Made by a program: the position numbers and the translations under genes. A DNA stretch of 63,929 bases from Clostridia bacterium (lineage in GTDB: Bacteria; Bacillota_A; Clostridia; Christensenellales; Aristaeellaceae): contig JAGBBE010000104.1 in assembly GCA_017938645.1 (NCBI GenBank), positions 1 through 63,929 of the forward strand, written 5' to 3'. Shown here one piece after another: positions 16,001 to 24,871 of the stretch; within the stretch, counting starts at the first letter, position 1, and every line of letters starts with the position of its first letter. A model generated the notes under the pieces. The model worked only from the letters and a program-made list of their open reading frames with translations, had not been told where the DNA came from and did not search any database.

Positions 16001-17149
16001 ATGAAGAGAGGATTGTGCCTATGGCTGGCGCTCATGCTTTGGACAGGCACGGCATGGGCTGCGCCGCTGGAAAACGGCGTTCCGGTGGAACTGACATCGC
16101 CAAGCGCGATGCTTCTGGAGGCGGAAACCGGCACGGTGATCTTTGAAAAGAATGCGGATGAAAAACGGCAGGTGGCAAGCATCACCAAGCTGATGACGCT
16201 GCTTTTGTGCTTTGAAGCGCTGGAAGGAGGCGAAATCCATCCGGACGATCAGGTGACGATCAGCCCGGAGGCTGCGGGACAGATCGGCAGTCAGGCACTG
16301 CTGGACTCGGGCGCAATCTATCCGCTGGAAACGCTTCTGCATGCTACGATCATCGCCAGCGCCAACGATGCGGCCTGTGCGCTGGCGGAACATATGGCCG
16401 GATCAGAGGCTGAATTTGCCCGGCTAATGAACGAGCGAGCCAAAGAGCTTGGCATGAACGATACTTTTTATGTCAACGCCACCGGCCTGCCGGATGACCG
16501 CCAGTATACTACTGCGCGCGATGTGGCGATTCTCTCGTGTGAAATGTGCAGGCATCCGGAGTATTTCACCCATGCTTCCGTGTGGCTGGATACGCTCACG
16601 CATCCCAGCGGGCGCACGACCGACCTGACCAATACCAATCGCCTTGTGCGGTTCTATGACGGCTGCGACGGACTCAAGACCGGCAGCGCAGATGCTTCGA
16701 AATACTGCCTGAGCGCAACGGCGCAGAAGGATGGACTGAGGCTGATTGCCATCGTGCTTGGAACGCCCAACAGCCAGACGCGCTTCAACGAAGCCCGCGC
16801 CATGCTGGACTATGGTTTTGCCGGATACAAACGGGTCACGGTTCTGCACAAAGGCGATCTGCTCGGCAAATCGGTTCCGGTGAAACTGGGCATGCAGGAG
16901 ACAGTTGAAATCGCCGCCGGAAACGGTATGAGCATGCTCCTCAAGCCGGGCCAGGAAAAGCAGCTGTCCATCGAGGTGGAACTGCCGGATGAGGTGCCTG
17001 CGCCGGTTCATGAAGGCGATGCGCTGGGCATCATCCGTGTCAGGCTCTCCGACAGCGTTATTGCCAAAATTCCCGCCGTGGCCGCCTGCGATGTGGAAAT
17101 GCCCGGGCTGCTTGCCGCGTTTGTGAAGCTTTTCAAAAACTGGAGATAA
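16001..17149 (+). CDS. D-alanyl-D-alanine carboxypeptidase (DacF/PBP5 family)
   Basis: A 382-residue low-molecular-mass penicillin-binding protein. A signal peptide spans residues 1-18. The active-site motifs are SITK (Ser60, Lys63), SAN (Ser120, Asn122) and KTG (Lys226). A beta-rich C-terminal domain follows from about residue 270. It trims the terminal D-alanine from peptidoglycan stem peptides outside the membrane. The C-terminus (FVKLFKNWR) is amphipathic and may anchor it to the membrane, as in PBP5. AAGGAG is 8 nt before the start and is embedded in the preceding terminator. A second paralogue is at 58995-60458. Confidence 0.94.
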   Translation: MKRGLCLWLALMLWTGTAWAAPLENGVPVELTSPSAMLLEAETGTVIFEKNADEKRQVASITKLMTLLLCFEALEGGEIHPDDQVTISPEAAGQIGSQALLDSGAIYPLETLLHATIIASANDAACALAEHMAGSEAEFARLMNERAKELGMNDTFYVNATGLPDDRQYTTARDVAILSCEMCRHPEYFTHASVWLDTLTHPSGRTTDLTNTNRLVRFYDGCDGLKTGSADASKYCLSATAQKDGLRLIAIVLGTPNSQTRFNEARAMLDYGFAGYKRVTVLHKGDLLGKSVPVKLGMQETVEIAAGNGMSMLLKPGQEKQLSIEVELPDEVPAPVHEGDALGIIRVRLSDSVIAKIPAVAACDVEMPGLLAAFVKLFKNWR

Positions 17150-17151
17150 GC

Positions 17152-17188
17152 AAAATGGACTGCCGCAGAAATGCAGCAGCCCATTTTT
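17152..17188. terminator. Shared terminator between the carboxypeptidase and SH3 genes
   Basis: AAAATGGaCTGCcGC (from 17152) pairs, with two mismatches, with GCAGCAGCCCATTTTT (17173-17188). T-runs appear on both strands, suiting the convergent arrangement. Confidence 0.75.
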
Positions 17189-17197
17189 GATGGGAAA

Positions 17198-18118
17198 TTA
17201 CTTGACCACCTTGAAGAAATAGCGGCTGACATAACCGGTTACACCATCGATTTCAGCCTTGCACCATACGTCGCCGGTTTCGAGTACCTTGATCTCCTTG
17301 CCGACCGGATGCGCCTTGATAACGGACGCATTCAGCCCGGGAGCAGTACGGAAGTTGACAATACTGTTGCCGTTGGGGTTGATCAGCTTGGCGGTGAAGG
17401 GCGTCTGGGGCAGCGCGGAGGAGGAAGAAACGGAGATGAACTTCTTCATCATGTAGCCGTTTTTTCCGCCGACGGTTACTTTGTAGAAGTCGCCGCTTTC
17501 GCCGAGGATCGTCACCTTCGTGCCGTTGCGGAACTGGCCGATCACACGGGCGTCGGTCGAGGCGGTTTCACGCAGCAGAAGCACCTGATTGGCGCCCGGA
17601 TTGCTGACCGTACCCGTCTTGTGGGTGGTGGAGCTGCCGCTTCCGGAGGAACCGGTGAGGTACTGCGCGGACATGTAGCCAATCTGTCCGTTGACGCTGA
17701 CCTTGTGCCAGCTCTGACCGCGCACAAGAACGCTTACGGCAGTGCCGGGCTTGAAGCTGGTGATGATGCTGCCTTCCAGAGAGGGCTCATCGCGCAGGTT
17801 CAGGCCGCGGCCGGTGTTGGTGCGCACATGGAGAGTGGAAGCGGCGTTCTCGTCCTTGAGATACTTGCTCATGACGTAGCCTGTATTGCCGCCGACCTCC
17901 ACCTTGCTCCATTCGCCTTCCTCGCTGAGCACGGTCATCCACGTGCCGGTGGGGTACTGCTTGATGACCTTGGCGCCGAGCGAAGGCTCCTGACGCAGGT
18001 TCAGCATGCCGCCATGAACCACCTTGTGGGTTTCAGCCATGGAGGAAAGCGGCATGGCCAGCGCCAGCGCAAACGTGCCTGCCCGGAGGCATCTTTTGTA
18101 CAGATGGGTCTTTTGCAT
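17198..18118 (-). CDS. Secreted multi-SH3-domain protein
   Basis: A 306-residue exported protein with a signal peptide (residues about 10-29, ending SSMAE) and four bacterial SH3-like repeats of roughly 65-70 residues. Each repeat carries the pattern LNLRxEPS...V...GTxVxVL...WxKVxVxGxxGYMxxxYL (for example GLNLRDEPSLEGSIITSFK). Such domains bind cell-wall peptides; no catalytic domain is attached. The start at 18118 follows AAGGAGG. It converges with a D,D-carboxypeptidase gene, consistent with an envelope role. Confidence 0.85.
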   Translation of the reverse strand: MQKTHLYKRCLRAGTFALALAMPLSSMAETHKVVHGGMLNLRQEPSLGAKVIKQYPTGTWMTVLSEEGEWSKVEVGGNTGYVMSKYLKDENAASTLHVRTNTGRGLNLRDEPSLEGSIITSFKPGTAVSVLVRGQSWHKVSVNGQIGYMSAQYLTGSSGSGSSTTHKTGTVSNPGANQVLLLRETASTDARVIGQFRNGTKVTILGESGDFYKVTVGGKNGYMMKKFISVSSSSALPQTPFTAKLINPNGNSIVNFRTAPGLNASVIKAHPVGKEIKVLETGDVWCKAEIDGVTGYVSRYFFKVVK

Positions 18119-18414
18119 AGTGGGGATACCTCCTTGATATGTTGCGGCAGAGGGAACCTTTTTCCCGCTGCACATTCATCCTACGAACGCTTTTTTGAAT
18201 TCCATGCGCAGTTTTTTGCCAATGTATGCCTCTGAAAGGGCGGTTTTCCGGTGTTTGCCATAGCAGCGCTTCCAAAAGGTTGATTTCATGGGAAAGCTGC
18301 TGAGGGTTGCTGGAAGAAACTCACATACGTTTCCTGCGCTGCCATGCTTTGCTTGCTCTCAAATCCGGAATGCAGGGCAACCTAGCGCTGTGCTTCAGGA
18401 AAGGAGCGTGCAGC
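18119..18414. other. Divergent intergenic region, no recognisable gene
   Basis: Just under 300 bp separate the SH3 gene (minus) and the PRC-barrel gene (plus). I find no convincing -35/-10 pair on either strand and no ORF with a ribosome binding site. A weak GGGAA/TTCCC dyad lies near 18162. Confidence 0.5.
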
Positions 18415-18894
18415 ATGCTCACAAGTCTCAGACAGCTGGTTGGAATGCCGGTCATCTGTCAGAACAGGCAGTTGGGTTATGTGGAACAGGCGGTTGCCCA
18501 GAAGACAGAGGGCAGGCTGGAAGGCGTCGTCATCCGCAGGGGAATCGGAAGCGCGCGCTGGTGCGCGGCGGAGGAGATTCTTTCGGCTGGACCGGAATGC
18601 CTGGTGGTTGCGCGCAGGCCTGTCGGTGCGGCGCATCCGTGCGAGCATCTTCCGGGACGAGCCTATCTGACCACGGGACAATGCATAGGCGAGGTGACGG
18701 ACTGGATTTTTCAGCCCGGAACATTCCGTTTTGCCGCGCTGGAGGTAAGCCCGGGGCCGATCTACCGGCTTATGGGACGATGCGCCTATGCATGCGAATT
18801 CCGCGCCGATCCAAAGTCAGGCAGCGTGATCGTGCCGCAGCTCCTCAGCTGGACACAGCTCAAAAGGCAGCTTGGAGAGGAGGACGACGGATGA
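18415..18894 (+). CDS. PRC-barrel domain protein
   Basis: A 159-residue protein that appears to hold two PRC-barrel-like units: residues 1-75 (LRQLVGMPVICQNRQLGYVE, then GRLEGVVIRR) and 80-159 (LTTGQCIGEVTDWIFQPGTF, then AALEVSPG). PRC barrels in sporulating Firmicutes (YlmC/YmxH) and elsewhere act as small protein- or RNA-binding modules. It has no membrane segment. The start at 18415 follows GAAAGGAG, and it overlaps the next small gene by 4 nt. Confidence 0.7.
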   Translation: MLTSLRQLVGMPVICQNRQLGYVEQAVAQKTEGRLEGVVIRRGIGSARWCAAEEILSAGPECLVVARRPVGAAHPCEHLPGRAYLTTGQCIGEVTDWIFQPGTFRFAALEVSPGPIYRLMGRCAYACEFRADPKSGSVIVPQLLSWTQLKRQLGEEDDG

Positions 18895-19034
18895 ATATGG
18901 TCAAAGCCGCTGCTGTGGGTGCTCTTGGATTTGCCATGGGCGCGGGCGCAATGCTCATGCCCGGCAGCCAGAAGTTCAAACGGCAGGCCCAGCGTCAGGT
19001 GGACAAGCTGGTAAAGATGACCCGGAGCTGGTAA
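18891..19034 (+). CDS. Small 47-residue hydrophobic protein
   Basis: The frame MNMVKAAAVGALGFAMGAG..., translationally coupled by ATGA to the PRC-barrel gene, has one Gly/Ala-rich hydrophobic segment (residues 4-23) followed by a basic amphipathic tail (KFKRQAQRQVDKLVKMTRSW). The layout recalls short YtxH-like membrane proteins, but it is too short for a firm family call. The upstream gene supplies GGAGAGGAGG as binding site. Confidence 0.65.
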   Translation: MNMVKAAAVGALGFAMGAGAMLMPGSQKFKRQAQRQVDKLVKMTRSW

Positions 19035-19038
19035 GTGT

Positions 19039-19071
19039 GAATCCTGCGGCTGAAATACAGCCGCAGGATTC
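19039..19071. other. Perfect 14-bp hairpin
   Basis: GAATCCTGCGGCTG (19039-19052) and CAGCCGCAGGATTC (19058-19071) form a flawless stem with a 5-nt loop. No T-run follows. It separates the small protein gene from the permease gene. Confidence 0.75.
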
Positions 19072-19100
19072 TGTCAGTCTTTCCGGAAAGGAGCGGTGGA

Positions 19101-20135
19101 ATGCAGACGCGCATACGCTGGCACAATGCAGCACGGCTTGCGGCGCTGGCTGCTTGTGCCGGTCTTTTGTGGTGGTCAAGGATATGGCTGTGGCAGGCTG
19201 CAGGCCAGCTTTTCCGGGCGATGGTGCTTTCCTTGATTGCTCTCCCGGCAGCAAAGCGGCTGGAAAGCCGGATGAGCGCGGGAGCATCCGCAGCGCTGGC
19301 ACTGGCGGGCGTACTTCTAGCGCTGACAGGAATCGTGATGCTGTTTGCGCCGCCGCTGATCCGTCAGGGACGGGAGCTGGGAGAAATGCTGCCCGGTCTG
19401 TATGAACCGCTGGCGCAGCTGGCTGAAAAGGTGCAGGGCTTTTTGGGAAGAATCGGCCTTGTCTGGGAAGACGGCCTGCGCGATACGCTGTTTTCCAAAG
19501 GACAGGAATGGCTTGGCGCGGCCATTCCCGCAGCCGCCGGATGGCTCAGCGGCGTAGCCGGCAGCATAGGCAAGTGGATGTTGGTGCCGGTGTTCTCCTT
19601 TTATTTCCTGCGCGACCGCAAGCTTATCGGCAGATGGCTGACGGCACTGCTTCCTGTAAGCTTGCGCAAAGTGACGGTTCGCATTGTACGAGAGATGAGG
19701 CGTGAGACGGCAGGCTATCTGCGCGGTCAGCTCATGGCTTGTGCCGTTGTTGGAGTTCTGACTGCCGTAGGGCTTCTGTTTTGCGGCGTACCGTCGTGGC
19801 TGTTTCTGGGTTTTGCCATGGGAGTGCTTGAGTTCATCCCGTATGCCGGACCTTTTGCCGGAGGGGCGCTGGCGGTGCTGTTTGCACTCCCGGGAGGCAT
19901 GGCGCGCACGCTTTGGACGCTTGGAGTGGTCATTGCGGTGCAGCAGTTGGAAGGCATGATTTTGTCGCCCAAGCTCATGAGCGAAGCAACGCGCCTGCAT
20001 CCGCTGGCTGTGGTTTTATGCGTAATGGCAGGCGGTGCGGCGGGCGGGTTCAGCGGGGTGCTCCTAGCGGTTCCGCTGGTTTTGTGCATCCGTGCTGCAC
20101 TCCGCGTTCTGAGCCTCAGACGTTTTGATCAATAA
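19101..20135 (+). CDS. AI-2E family transporter (YtvI/PerM type permease)
   Basis: A 344-residue membrane protein with about seven to eight hydrophobic segments. The C-terminal half has the family pattern [20 protein letters not shown] followed by GG and the segment [17 protein letters not shown]. The family includes TqsA and putative Na+/H+ antiporters; the substrate cannot be told from sequence. GGAAAGGAGCGG precedes the ATG. Confidence 0.85.
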   Translation: MQTRIRWHNAARLAALAACAGLLWWSRIWLWQAAGQLFRAMVLSLIALPAAKRLESRMSAGASAALALAGVLLALTGIVMLFAPPLIRQGRELGEMLPGLYEPLAQLAEKVQGFLGRIGLVWEDGLRDTLFSKGQEWLGAAIPAAAGWLSGVAGSIGKWMLVPVFSFYFLRDRKLIGRWLTALLPVSLRKVTVRIVREMRRETAGYLRGQLMACAVVGVLTAVGLLFCGVPSWLFLGFAMGVLEFIPYAGPFAGGALAVLFALPGGMARTLWTLGVVIAVQQLEGMILSPKLMSEATRLHPLAVVLCVMAGGAAGGFSGVLLAVPLVLCIRAALRVLSLRRFDQ

Positions 20136-20147
20136 AGGGAAAAACGC

Positions 20148-20176
20148 TTTTCAAAGCCGGAGAAATGGTGTATAAT
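20148..20176 (+). promoter_or_regulatory. Promoter of the ireB-ruvX-DUF1292 operon
   Basis: TTTTCA (20148-20153), 17-bp spacer, TATAAT (20171-20176), 34 nt before the ireB start. Confidence 0.75.
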
Positions 20177-20209
20177 GATTTCGTATCACCTATAGGGGAG
20201 GTATCCGTG

Positions 20210-20470
20210 ATGACGGATATGAACGGTACCACGAAGTTCTCGCCGATCGTGGAAGGCGCCAGCGATGCAGGGAGCATTCTCAACCATGTTTATCGCGCTC
20301 TGCAGGCCAAGGGCTACGACCCTGTGACCCAGCTGGTAGGCTACCTGATTTCCGGCGATCCCACCTATATCACCAGCTATGCCCAGGCCCGCAGCATGAT
20401 CTGCCGGTTGGAGCGCGACGAGATCATGGAGGAGCTCGTGCGGGTTTATCTGCAGGAGCTGGACAGATGA
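20210..20470 (+). CDS. ireB: IreB family regulatory phosphoprotein (UPF0297/YrzL)
   Basis: An 86-residue protein with the UPF0297 core [20 protein letters not shown] followed by [15 protein letters not shown] and the C-terminal [18 protein letters not shown]. In Enterococcus faecalis IreB is phosphorylated on N-terminal threonines by the PASTA kinase IreK and controls cephalosporin resistance; here Thr7 and Thr8 (NGTTKF) are the comparable residues. The kinase/phosphatase pair is at 50007-52621. The start at 20210 follows GGGGAGG; the longer ORF begins at the -10 and can be excluded. Confidence 0.92.
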   Translation: MTDMNGTTKFSPIVEGASDAGSILNHVYRALQAKGYDPVTQLVGYLISGDPTYITSYAQARSMICRLERDEIMEELVRVYLQELDR

Positions 20471-20880
20471 TCGGCCGCATCATCGCGCTGGACGTGGGCG
20501 ACGTTCGCATCGGCGTGGCCGTGAGCGATCCCACGGGAACCATCGCCCAGCCGCTGGAGGTGTACAAGCGCGTGGGCTTCGGCCCCGACAGCCGCTATGT
20601 GCTTTCGCTGTGCGACCGGTTTCAGACGCAGAAGGTGCTTCTGGGACTGCCGCTGAACATGGACGGCTCCCTCGGCCCTCAGGCGCAGAAGGCGCAGGCG
20701 TTTGGCAATGTGCTGTCTGAAAAGGGGCTTGAGGTGTTTTATCAGGATGAGCGCATGACCACCGTTACAGCCGAACAGGTGCTCATCGGCGGCAATGTTC
20801 GCCGCGAGGACCGCAGGCTCTATGTGGACAAGCTGGCGGCAGCGGTGATTCTGGAACAATGGCTGGCGTCTCAACGCTAA
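20467..20880 (+). CDS. ruvX: Putative pre-16S rRNA nuclease / Holliday junction resolvase, YqgF family
   Basis: A 137-residue RNase H-fold protein. [17 protein letters not shown] carries the first catalytic Asp, [17 protein letters not shown] the middle motif, and [12 protein letters not shown] plus the late [10 protein letters not shown] the remaining acidic residues. YqgF matures the 5' end of 16S rRNA. It overlaps ireB by 4 nt and keeps the common ireB-ruvX-DUF1292 order. Confidence 0.93.
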   Translation: MIGRIIALDVGDVRIGVAVSDPTGTIAQPLEVYKRVGFGPDSRYVLSLCDRFQTQKVLLGLPLNMDGSLGPQAQKAQAFGNVLSEKGLEVFYQDERMTTVTAEQVLIGGNVRREDRRLYVDKLAAAVILEQWLASQR

Positions 20881-20899
20881 GCAGAAAGAGGAATTTGCA

Positions 20900-21220
20900 A
20901 TGGAAGAAAACAACAATCTGGTTCAGCTTCAGGATGAAAACGGCAAGGAAATCAACTTCGAGCATCTCATGACCGTCGAGTACGAGGGCAGCTATTACGT
21001 CGTGCTGGAGGCCACTGAGGATACCGACGACTGCAAGGAAGGCGAAGCTATCATCCTCAAGATCATCCGCGATGAAGAAAGCGGCGACGACGTGTACGCC
21101 ACCATCGAGGACGAGGAAGAGTTCAACGCCGTGTTTGACAAGGTGATGGCCATCATGGAAGAAGAGGATGAGGCTGCCGCGCTGGAGCTTGACATTCTCG
21201 ACGGCGAGGACGAGGAGTAA
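20900..21220 (+). CDS. DUF1292 protein (UPF0473/YrzB)
   Basis: A 106-residue very acidic protein with the DUF1292 core VQLQDENGKEINFEHLMTVE, then YYVVLEATEDTDDCKEGEAI and DEEEFNAVFDKVMAI. Function unknown; it is consistently the third gene after ireB and ruvX in Firmicutes. AAGAGGAA precedes the ATG. Confidence 0.9.
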   Translation: MEENNNLVQLQDENGKEINFEHLMTVEYEGSYYVVLEATEDTDDCKEGEAIILKIIRDEESGDDVYATIEDEEEFNAVFDKVMAIMEEEDEAAALELDILDGEDEE

Positions 21221-21223
21221 TCC

Positions 21224-21769
21224 ATGCCCAGGGTGCTTGGCGAGCACATCATGCTGCGCGAATACCGTGCCGAAGACATCCGCGCCATCCGGGGCTGGAT
21301 CAACGACGAGGCCACCACGCGCTATCTTTCCACGCGCTTCTGGCCCGCGCAGACCTCGGTGGACAGCGAGGAATACCTCTCCCGTATGCTTCAGAGCAGC
21401 CACAATGCCTGCAACTTCGTGATCGCTGATCTTCAGGATGAGCGCTATATCGGTCAGATGGATCTGTTCCGGCTGGACTGGCGGCTGAGGCTGGGTGAAA
21501 TCGGCATGCTGATTGCCGATCCCAACGAACGCGGCCGGGGAATCGGGCAGGAGGCGCTCGGGCTTTTGCAGCGGTACGCATTCCGTACACTGGGGCTGGA
21601 AAGGGTCGAACTGGAGGTGCACATGGACAACGCGCCTGCGCTGGCCTGTTACCGCAAGGCGGGCTTTACGCTGGAAGGCGTGAAACGCCATGCCTTTTTC
21701 ACCGACGGACGCTTCTGCGACGTCGGCGTCATGAGCGTTCTCCGGGAGGAATACGAGGCGCGCGCCTGA
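21224..21769 (+). CDS. GNAT-family N-acetyltransferase (RimJ/RimL-like)
   Basis: A 181-residue acetyltransferase beginning MPRVLGEHIMLREYRAED, the usual opening of RimJ/RimL-type GNATs. GRGIGQEALGLLQRYAF is the acetyl-CoA loop and ALACYRKAGFTLEGVKRHAF the C-terminal signature. It starts 4 nt after DUF1292, so it belongs to the operon. Substrate unknown. Confidence 0.88.
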   Translation: MPRVLGEHIMLREYRAEDIRAIRGWINDEATTRYLSTRFWPAQTSVDSEEYLSRMLQSSHNACNFVIADLQDERYIGQMDLFRLDWRLRLGEIGMLIADPNERGRGIGQEALGLLQRYAFRTLGLERVELEVHMDNAPALACYRKAGFTLEGVKRHAFFTDGRFCDVGVMSVLREEYEARA

Positions 21770-21799
21770 CACCACCGTCTCTCAAATGGCATATTGTAA

Positions 21800-21828
21800 A
21801 CCATCCCGGTAGCTTCGGGGTGGTTTTT
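21800..21828 (+). terminator. Intrinsic terminator of the ireB operon
   Basis: ACCATCCCG (21800-21808) pairs with CGGGGTGGT (21816-21824, one G-U pair), followed by T5. Confidence 0.85.
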
Positions 21829-21851
21829 GTTTTGTCGAAAGGCGTCGGGGA

Positions 21852-21881
21852 TTGACTTTGGTGCCTGCTTTCGGATAGAAT
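21852..21881 (+). promoter_or_regulatory. Promoter of the aspartate kinase gene
   Basis: TTGACT (21852-21857), 18-bp spacer, TAGAAT (21876-21881). The leader is only about 40 nt, too short for a lysine riboswitch. Confidence 0.8.
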
Positions 21882-21927
21882 AGAGCCCTGCGAGGCATGC
21901 AGCCGCGCACAACTGGAGGGAATGACT

Positions 21928-23244
21928 ATGGGTAAGATCGTGACGAAATTCGGCGGCAGCTCTCTTTCGGATGCAAGCCAGTTTCAGAAGGTAAAATCCA
22001 TTCTTGATATGGATAAACGCCGCTGTTATGTGGTGCCCAGCGCACCTGGCAGGCGCTATGACGGCGATGACAAAATTACCGACCTTTTGTATAAATGCTA
22101 CCGCATGCGCAAGAACGGCGAGGACATCCGTCCTGTTTTCAGGCTGATTCGCGAGCGCTTCTGCAGCATCAAGGAAGAACTCGGATTGGAAATCGAGATC
22201 GAGGAGTATCTCGACGAGGTGGAGCGCGATATTCTGGCTGACGCCAGCGCTGATTACTGCGCCAGCCGCGGCGAATACCTGAATGGTCTGCTTCTGGCTG
22301 ACTATCTGGGCTTTATGTTCCTTGATCCCAAGGACTTCATCTTCTTCAACAAGGACGGCACCTTTAACAGCGAGCGTACCAACGACGCGCTGACCGCCCT
22401 GCTCAAGTACTGCAAGAAGGCCGTCATCCCCGGCTTCTACGGCAGCCTTGATGAAGAAATTCATACCTTCTCCCGCGGCGGAAGTGACATCAGCGGCGCC
22501 ATCGTCGCCCGTGCAGCCAAGGCGGAGCTCTATGAAAACTGGACTGATGTAAGCGGGTTCCTCATGGCCGATCCCCGCGTGGTTCCGGGCGCCAAGAGCA
22601 TTTCCAATGTGACCTACCGCGAACTGCGCGAGCTCAGCTACATGGGCGCCAGCGTTCTGCACGAGGACAGCGTGTTCCCCGTCCATCGAGCGGGCATCGA
22701 CACCAACATCCGCAACACCAATGCGCCTGAGGATCCCGGCACGCTGATTTCCCACAGCCTGCCTGAAACGGAAAATCCCGACGTCATCACCGGCGTGGCC
22801 GGAAAGCTTGGCTTCAGCGTTATTTCCGTTGAAAAGGCCATGATGAACGTCGAGCGCGGCTTCGGCCGCCGCGTGCTGCAGGCCATTGAGGAAAACGGCC
22901 TGTCCTTCGAGCATATGCCCACTGGCATCGACACCATGTGCGTGGTGGTCGTGACGGCGGAACTCGAACCCGTGCGCCAGCAGGTGATCAATCGCATCAT
23001 CGAGCTTACCGAGCCTGATACCCTGACCATTCACGATGACATGGGCATCATCGCCACCGTAGGCCGCGGCATGGTTCACAATCCCGGTACCGCTGCGCGC
23101 CTGTTCTCCGCACTCAGCCAGGCCCGCGTGAACGTGCGCATGATCGATCAGGGATCGAGCGAACTCAGCATCCTGGTCGGCGTGGACAGCGGCGATTTCC
23201 AGGCGGCCATCCGTGCGATTTATCACGAGTTCGTTAAGGATTGA
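21928..23244 (+). CDS. lysC: Aspartate kinase
   Basis: A 438-residue monofunctional aspartokinase with the KFGGSS motif (residues 7-12), HTFSRGGSDISGAI as the nucleotide/substrate loop, and two C-terminal ACT domains (from about residue 285) of the kind that bind feedback inhibitors. The proportions resemble the B. subtilis YclM (aspartokinase III) type rather than the LysC type with an internal start. It makes aspartyl phosphate, the first step to lysine, threonine and methionine. GGAGGG is 7 nt before ATG 21928; the ATG at 21922 is too close to it. Confidence 0.92.
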   Translation: MGKIVTKFGGSSLSDASQFQKVKSILDMDKRRCYVVPSAPGRRYDGDDKITDLLYKCYRMRKNGEDIRPVFRLIRERFCSIKEELGLEIEIEEYLDEVERDILADASADYCASRGEYLNGLLLADYLGFMFLDPKDFIFFNKDGTFNSERTNDALTALLKYCKKAVIPGFYGSLDEEIHTFSRGGSDISGAIVARAAKAELYENWTDVSGFLMADPRVVPGAKSISNVTYRELRELSYMGASVLHEDSVFPVHRAGIDTNIRNTNAPEDPGTLISHSLPETENPDVITGVAGKLGFSVISVEKAMMNVERGFGRRVLQAIEENGLSFEHMPTGIDTMCVVVVTAELEPVRQQVINRIIELTEPDTLTIHDDMGIIATVGRGMVHNPGTAARLFSALSQARVNVRMIDQGSSELSILVGVDSGDFQAAIRAIYHEFVKD

Positions 23245-23269
23245 TCCATCATCCGGGAGAGAAATGCCA

Positions 23270-24871
23270 ATGAAGAACCTTTTCCAAGGTTGTCAGCAGA
23301 CCAGCTGGCGGAGCCGCGCGCATCAGGCGTGGTTCCGCCTGTGTTCGGTCTGCCTTTCTGTTTATATCGGCTATATCACGTACTTCGCGCACAGCAGTGT
23401 CTTTACGGGAACAGCGCAGACGGTGCTGGCGCTGGTTTGTTTTGCGCTCCTGTCTGGAGGCGTATATGTGCTGATGAACATCGCCTGCGCATCCCTGAGC
23501 CGCTTTGGCCTGAAAGCGAGGGCGCACAGGGAACACATCGACCTTCGCGTATTCCTGGCGGCGTTTGCAATCGCGCTGGGCGTCTTTGGATGTGCCTTCG
23601 CTGCGTGCTATCCCGGCGGCGTCAACTACGACGTATCCAATCAGTGGAGACAGGCGCACAGCGGTGAATTCAATAACTGGCATCCGCTGATGCATACGCT
23701 GCTGATTTGGCTGATTACGCAGGTGAAGGACAGCTATCCCTTTGTACTGCTTGTTCAGATCATGCTGTTCTCACTTGCGCTGGCGTATCTGATTTCCACG
23801 CTTCACAGGCACGGCGTGCCTGCATGGCTGGCTCTGGCGGCTGAAATGCTGATCGCGCTTTCTCCGATTGTGCGCAATACGCTGATGTACGCCGGAAAGG
23901 ACAGCGCTATGACCATCGGCGTTCTGGTGCTGACGGCTTGGTCTTTTGAAATTCTTTTCACCAAGGGAGCATGGCTGAAAAAGCCGCTGCATGCGGTCGG
24001 GCTTGGGCTGCTTTTGGCGCTGACCACGCTGCTTCGCCATAATGCGATGCTGTGGACGTATGTGCTGATCGTCAGCATCTTCTTTTGCTATCGGCTTTGC
24101 CGGAAACAGGCCGCGCTTGCGGCTGCGGTGATGGCTGCGGTGCTTATCATTGTTCAGGGGCCGCTGTTTGGAATGCTCAACGTGGTGTATCCAGATAACT
24201 TTGTGGATGAAAGCATGGGCGTGCCCATGACCATTCTGGGTGACGTCAAAATCACGGAACCTGAAAAGCTGGATGATGAAACCGCTGCGTTCCTTGCCAC
24301 GCTTGCCACCGACGAGGAATGGCAGTCCATCTATCGGCTGCACAACTACAACAGTATCAAGTTTACCTTCGACCGCGAGTATGTGGCGCACAAGCCGGTG
24401 GGAGAGATCCTCGGCATGACCGTACGTGCAGCCATGGCTGCGCCGCGAACGACGTTTGAGGCGGTAAACGGTCTGACGGATCTAGTCTGGGGCATCACCG
24501 GGCAGAACGAGAGCAATGTGACCGTTCGAAATTCGGGCGATATTCCGGAAGTCAGCTTCAAAAGTGCCAGACTCAACACGCTCGGCGGTTATGCTGTCAA
24601 TGTGTTTGACCGAATCATCGAGCTTGCACCGCTTCGCTGGCTTACGCAGAATGTGGGCGTGCAGTTTCTGCTCCTGCTTCTTACAACGCTGTGGGCGCTT
24701 CGCCGTCATGGTGTGAAGGTTCTCACACTGACGCTTCCGACGCTGGTTTACAATCTCGGAACCATGATGCTGCTGGCCAGCAACGACGCGCGCTTTTTCC
24801 AGTTTGCCATGACAATTTCCATTCCGCTGATGCTGGCGATGCTCTTTCTGCCCAAGGAGGAAGACGTATGA
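23270..24871 (+). CDS. Large multi-pass membrane protein, DUF6020-like
   Basis: A 533-residue protein with about eleven hydrophobic segments. Between the third and fourth it has FAACYPGGVNYDVSNQW, then NNWHPLMHTLLIWLI, a pattern found in DUF6020 and other GT-C-like membrane proteins, in which an acidic/His extracellular loop follows the first helices. A roughly 150-residue extracytoplasmic region sits near residues 300-450. It may be a lipid-linked-sugar glycosyltransferase, but no catalytic residue can be assigned. GGGAGAG precedes ATG 23270, and it overlaps the next gene by 4 nt. Confidence 0.65.
   Translation: MKNLFQGCQQTSWRSRAHQAWFRLCSVCLSVYIGYITYFAHSSVFTGTAQTVLALVCFALLSGGVYVLMNIACASLSRFGLKARAHREHIDLRVFLAAFAIALGVFGCAFAACYPGGVNYDVSNQWRQAHSGEFNNWHPLMHTLLIWLITQVKDSYPFVLLVQIMLFSLALAYLISTLHRHGVPAWLALAAEMLIALSPIVRNTLMYAGKDSAMTIGVLVLTAWSFEILFTKGAWLKKPLHAVGLGLLLALTTLLRHNAMLWTYVLIVSIFFCYRLCRKQAALAAAVMAAVLIIVQGPLFGMLNVVYPDNFVDESMGVPMTILGDVKITEPEKLDDETAAFLATLATDEEWQSIYRLHNYNSIKFTFDREYVAHKPVGEILGMTVRAAMAAPRTTFEAVNGLTDLVWGITGQNESNVTVRNSGDIPEVSFKSARLNTLGGYAVNVFDRIIELAPLRWLTQNVGVQFLLLLLTTLWALRRHGVKVLTLTLPTLVYNLGTMMLLASNDARFFQFAMTISIPLMLAMLFLPKEEDV

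Noticed and set aside
21882..21927. Lysine riboswitch before the aspartate kinase gene
   Set aside because: The leader from the predicted transcription start is about 40 nt, far too short for the element, and no matching pairing is seen.
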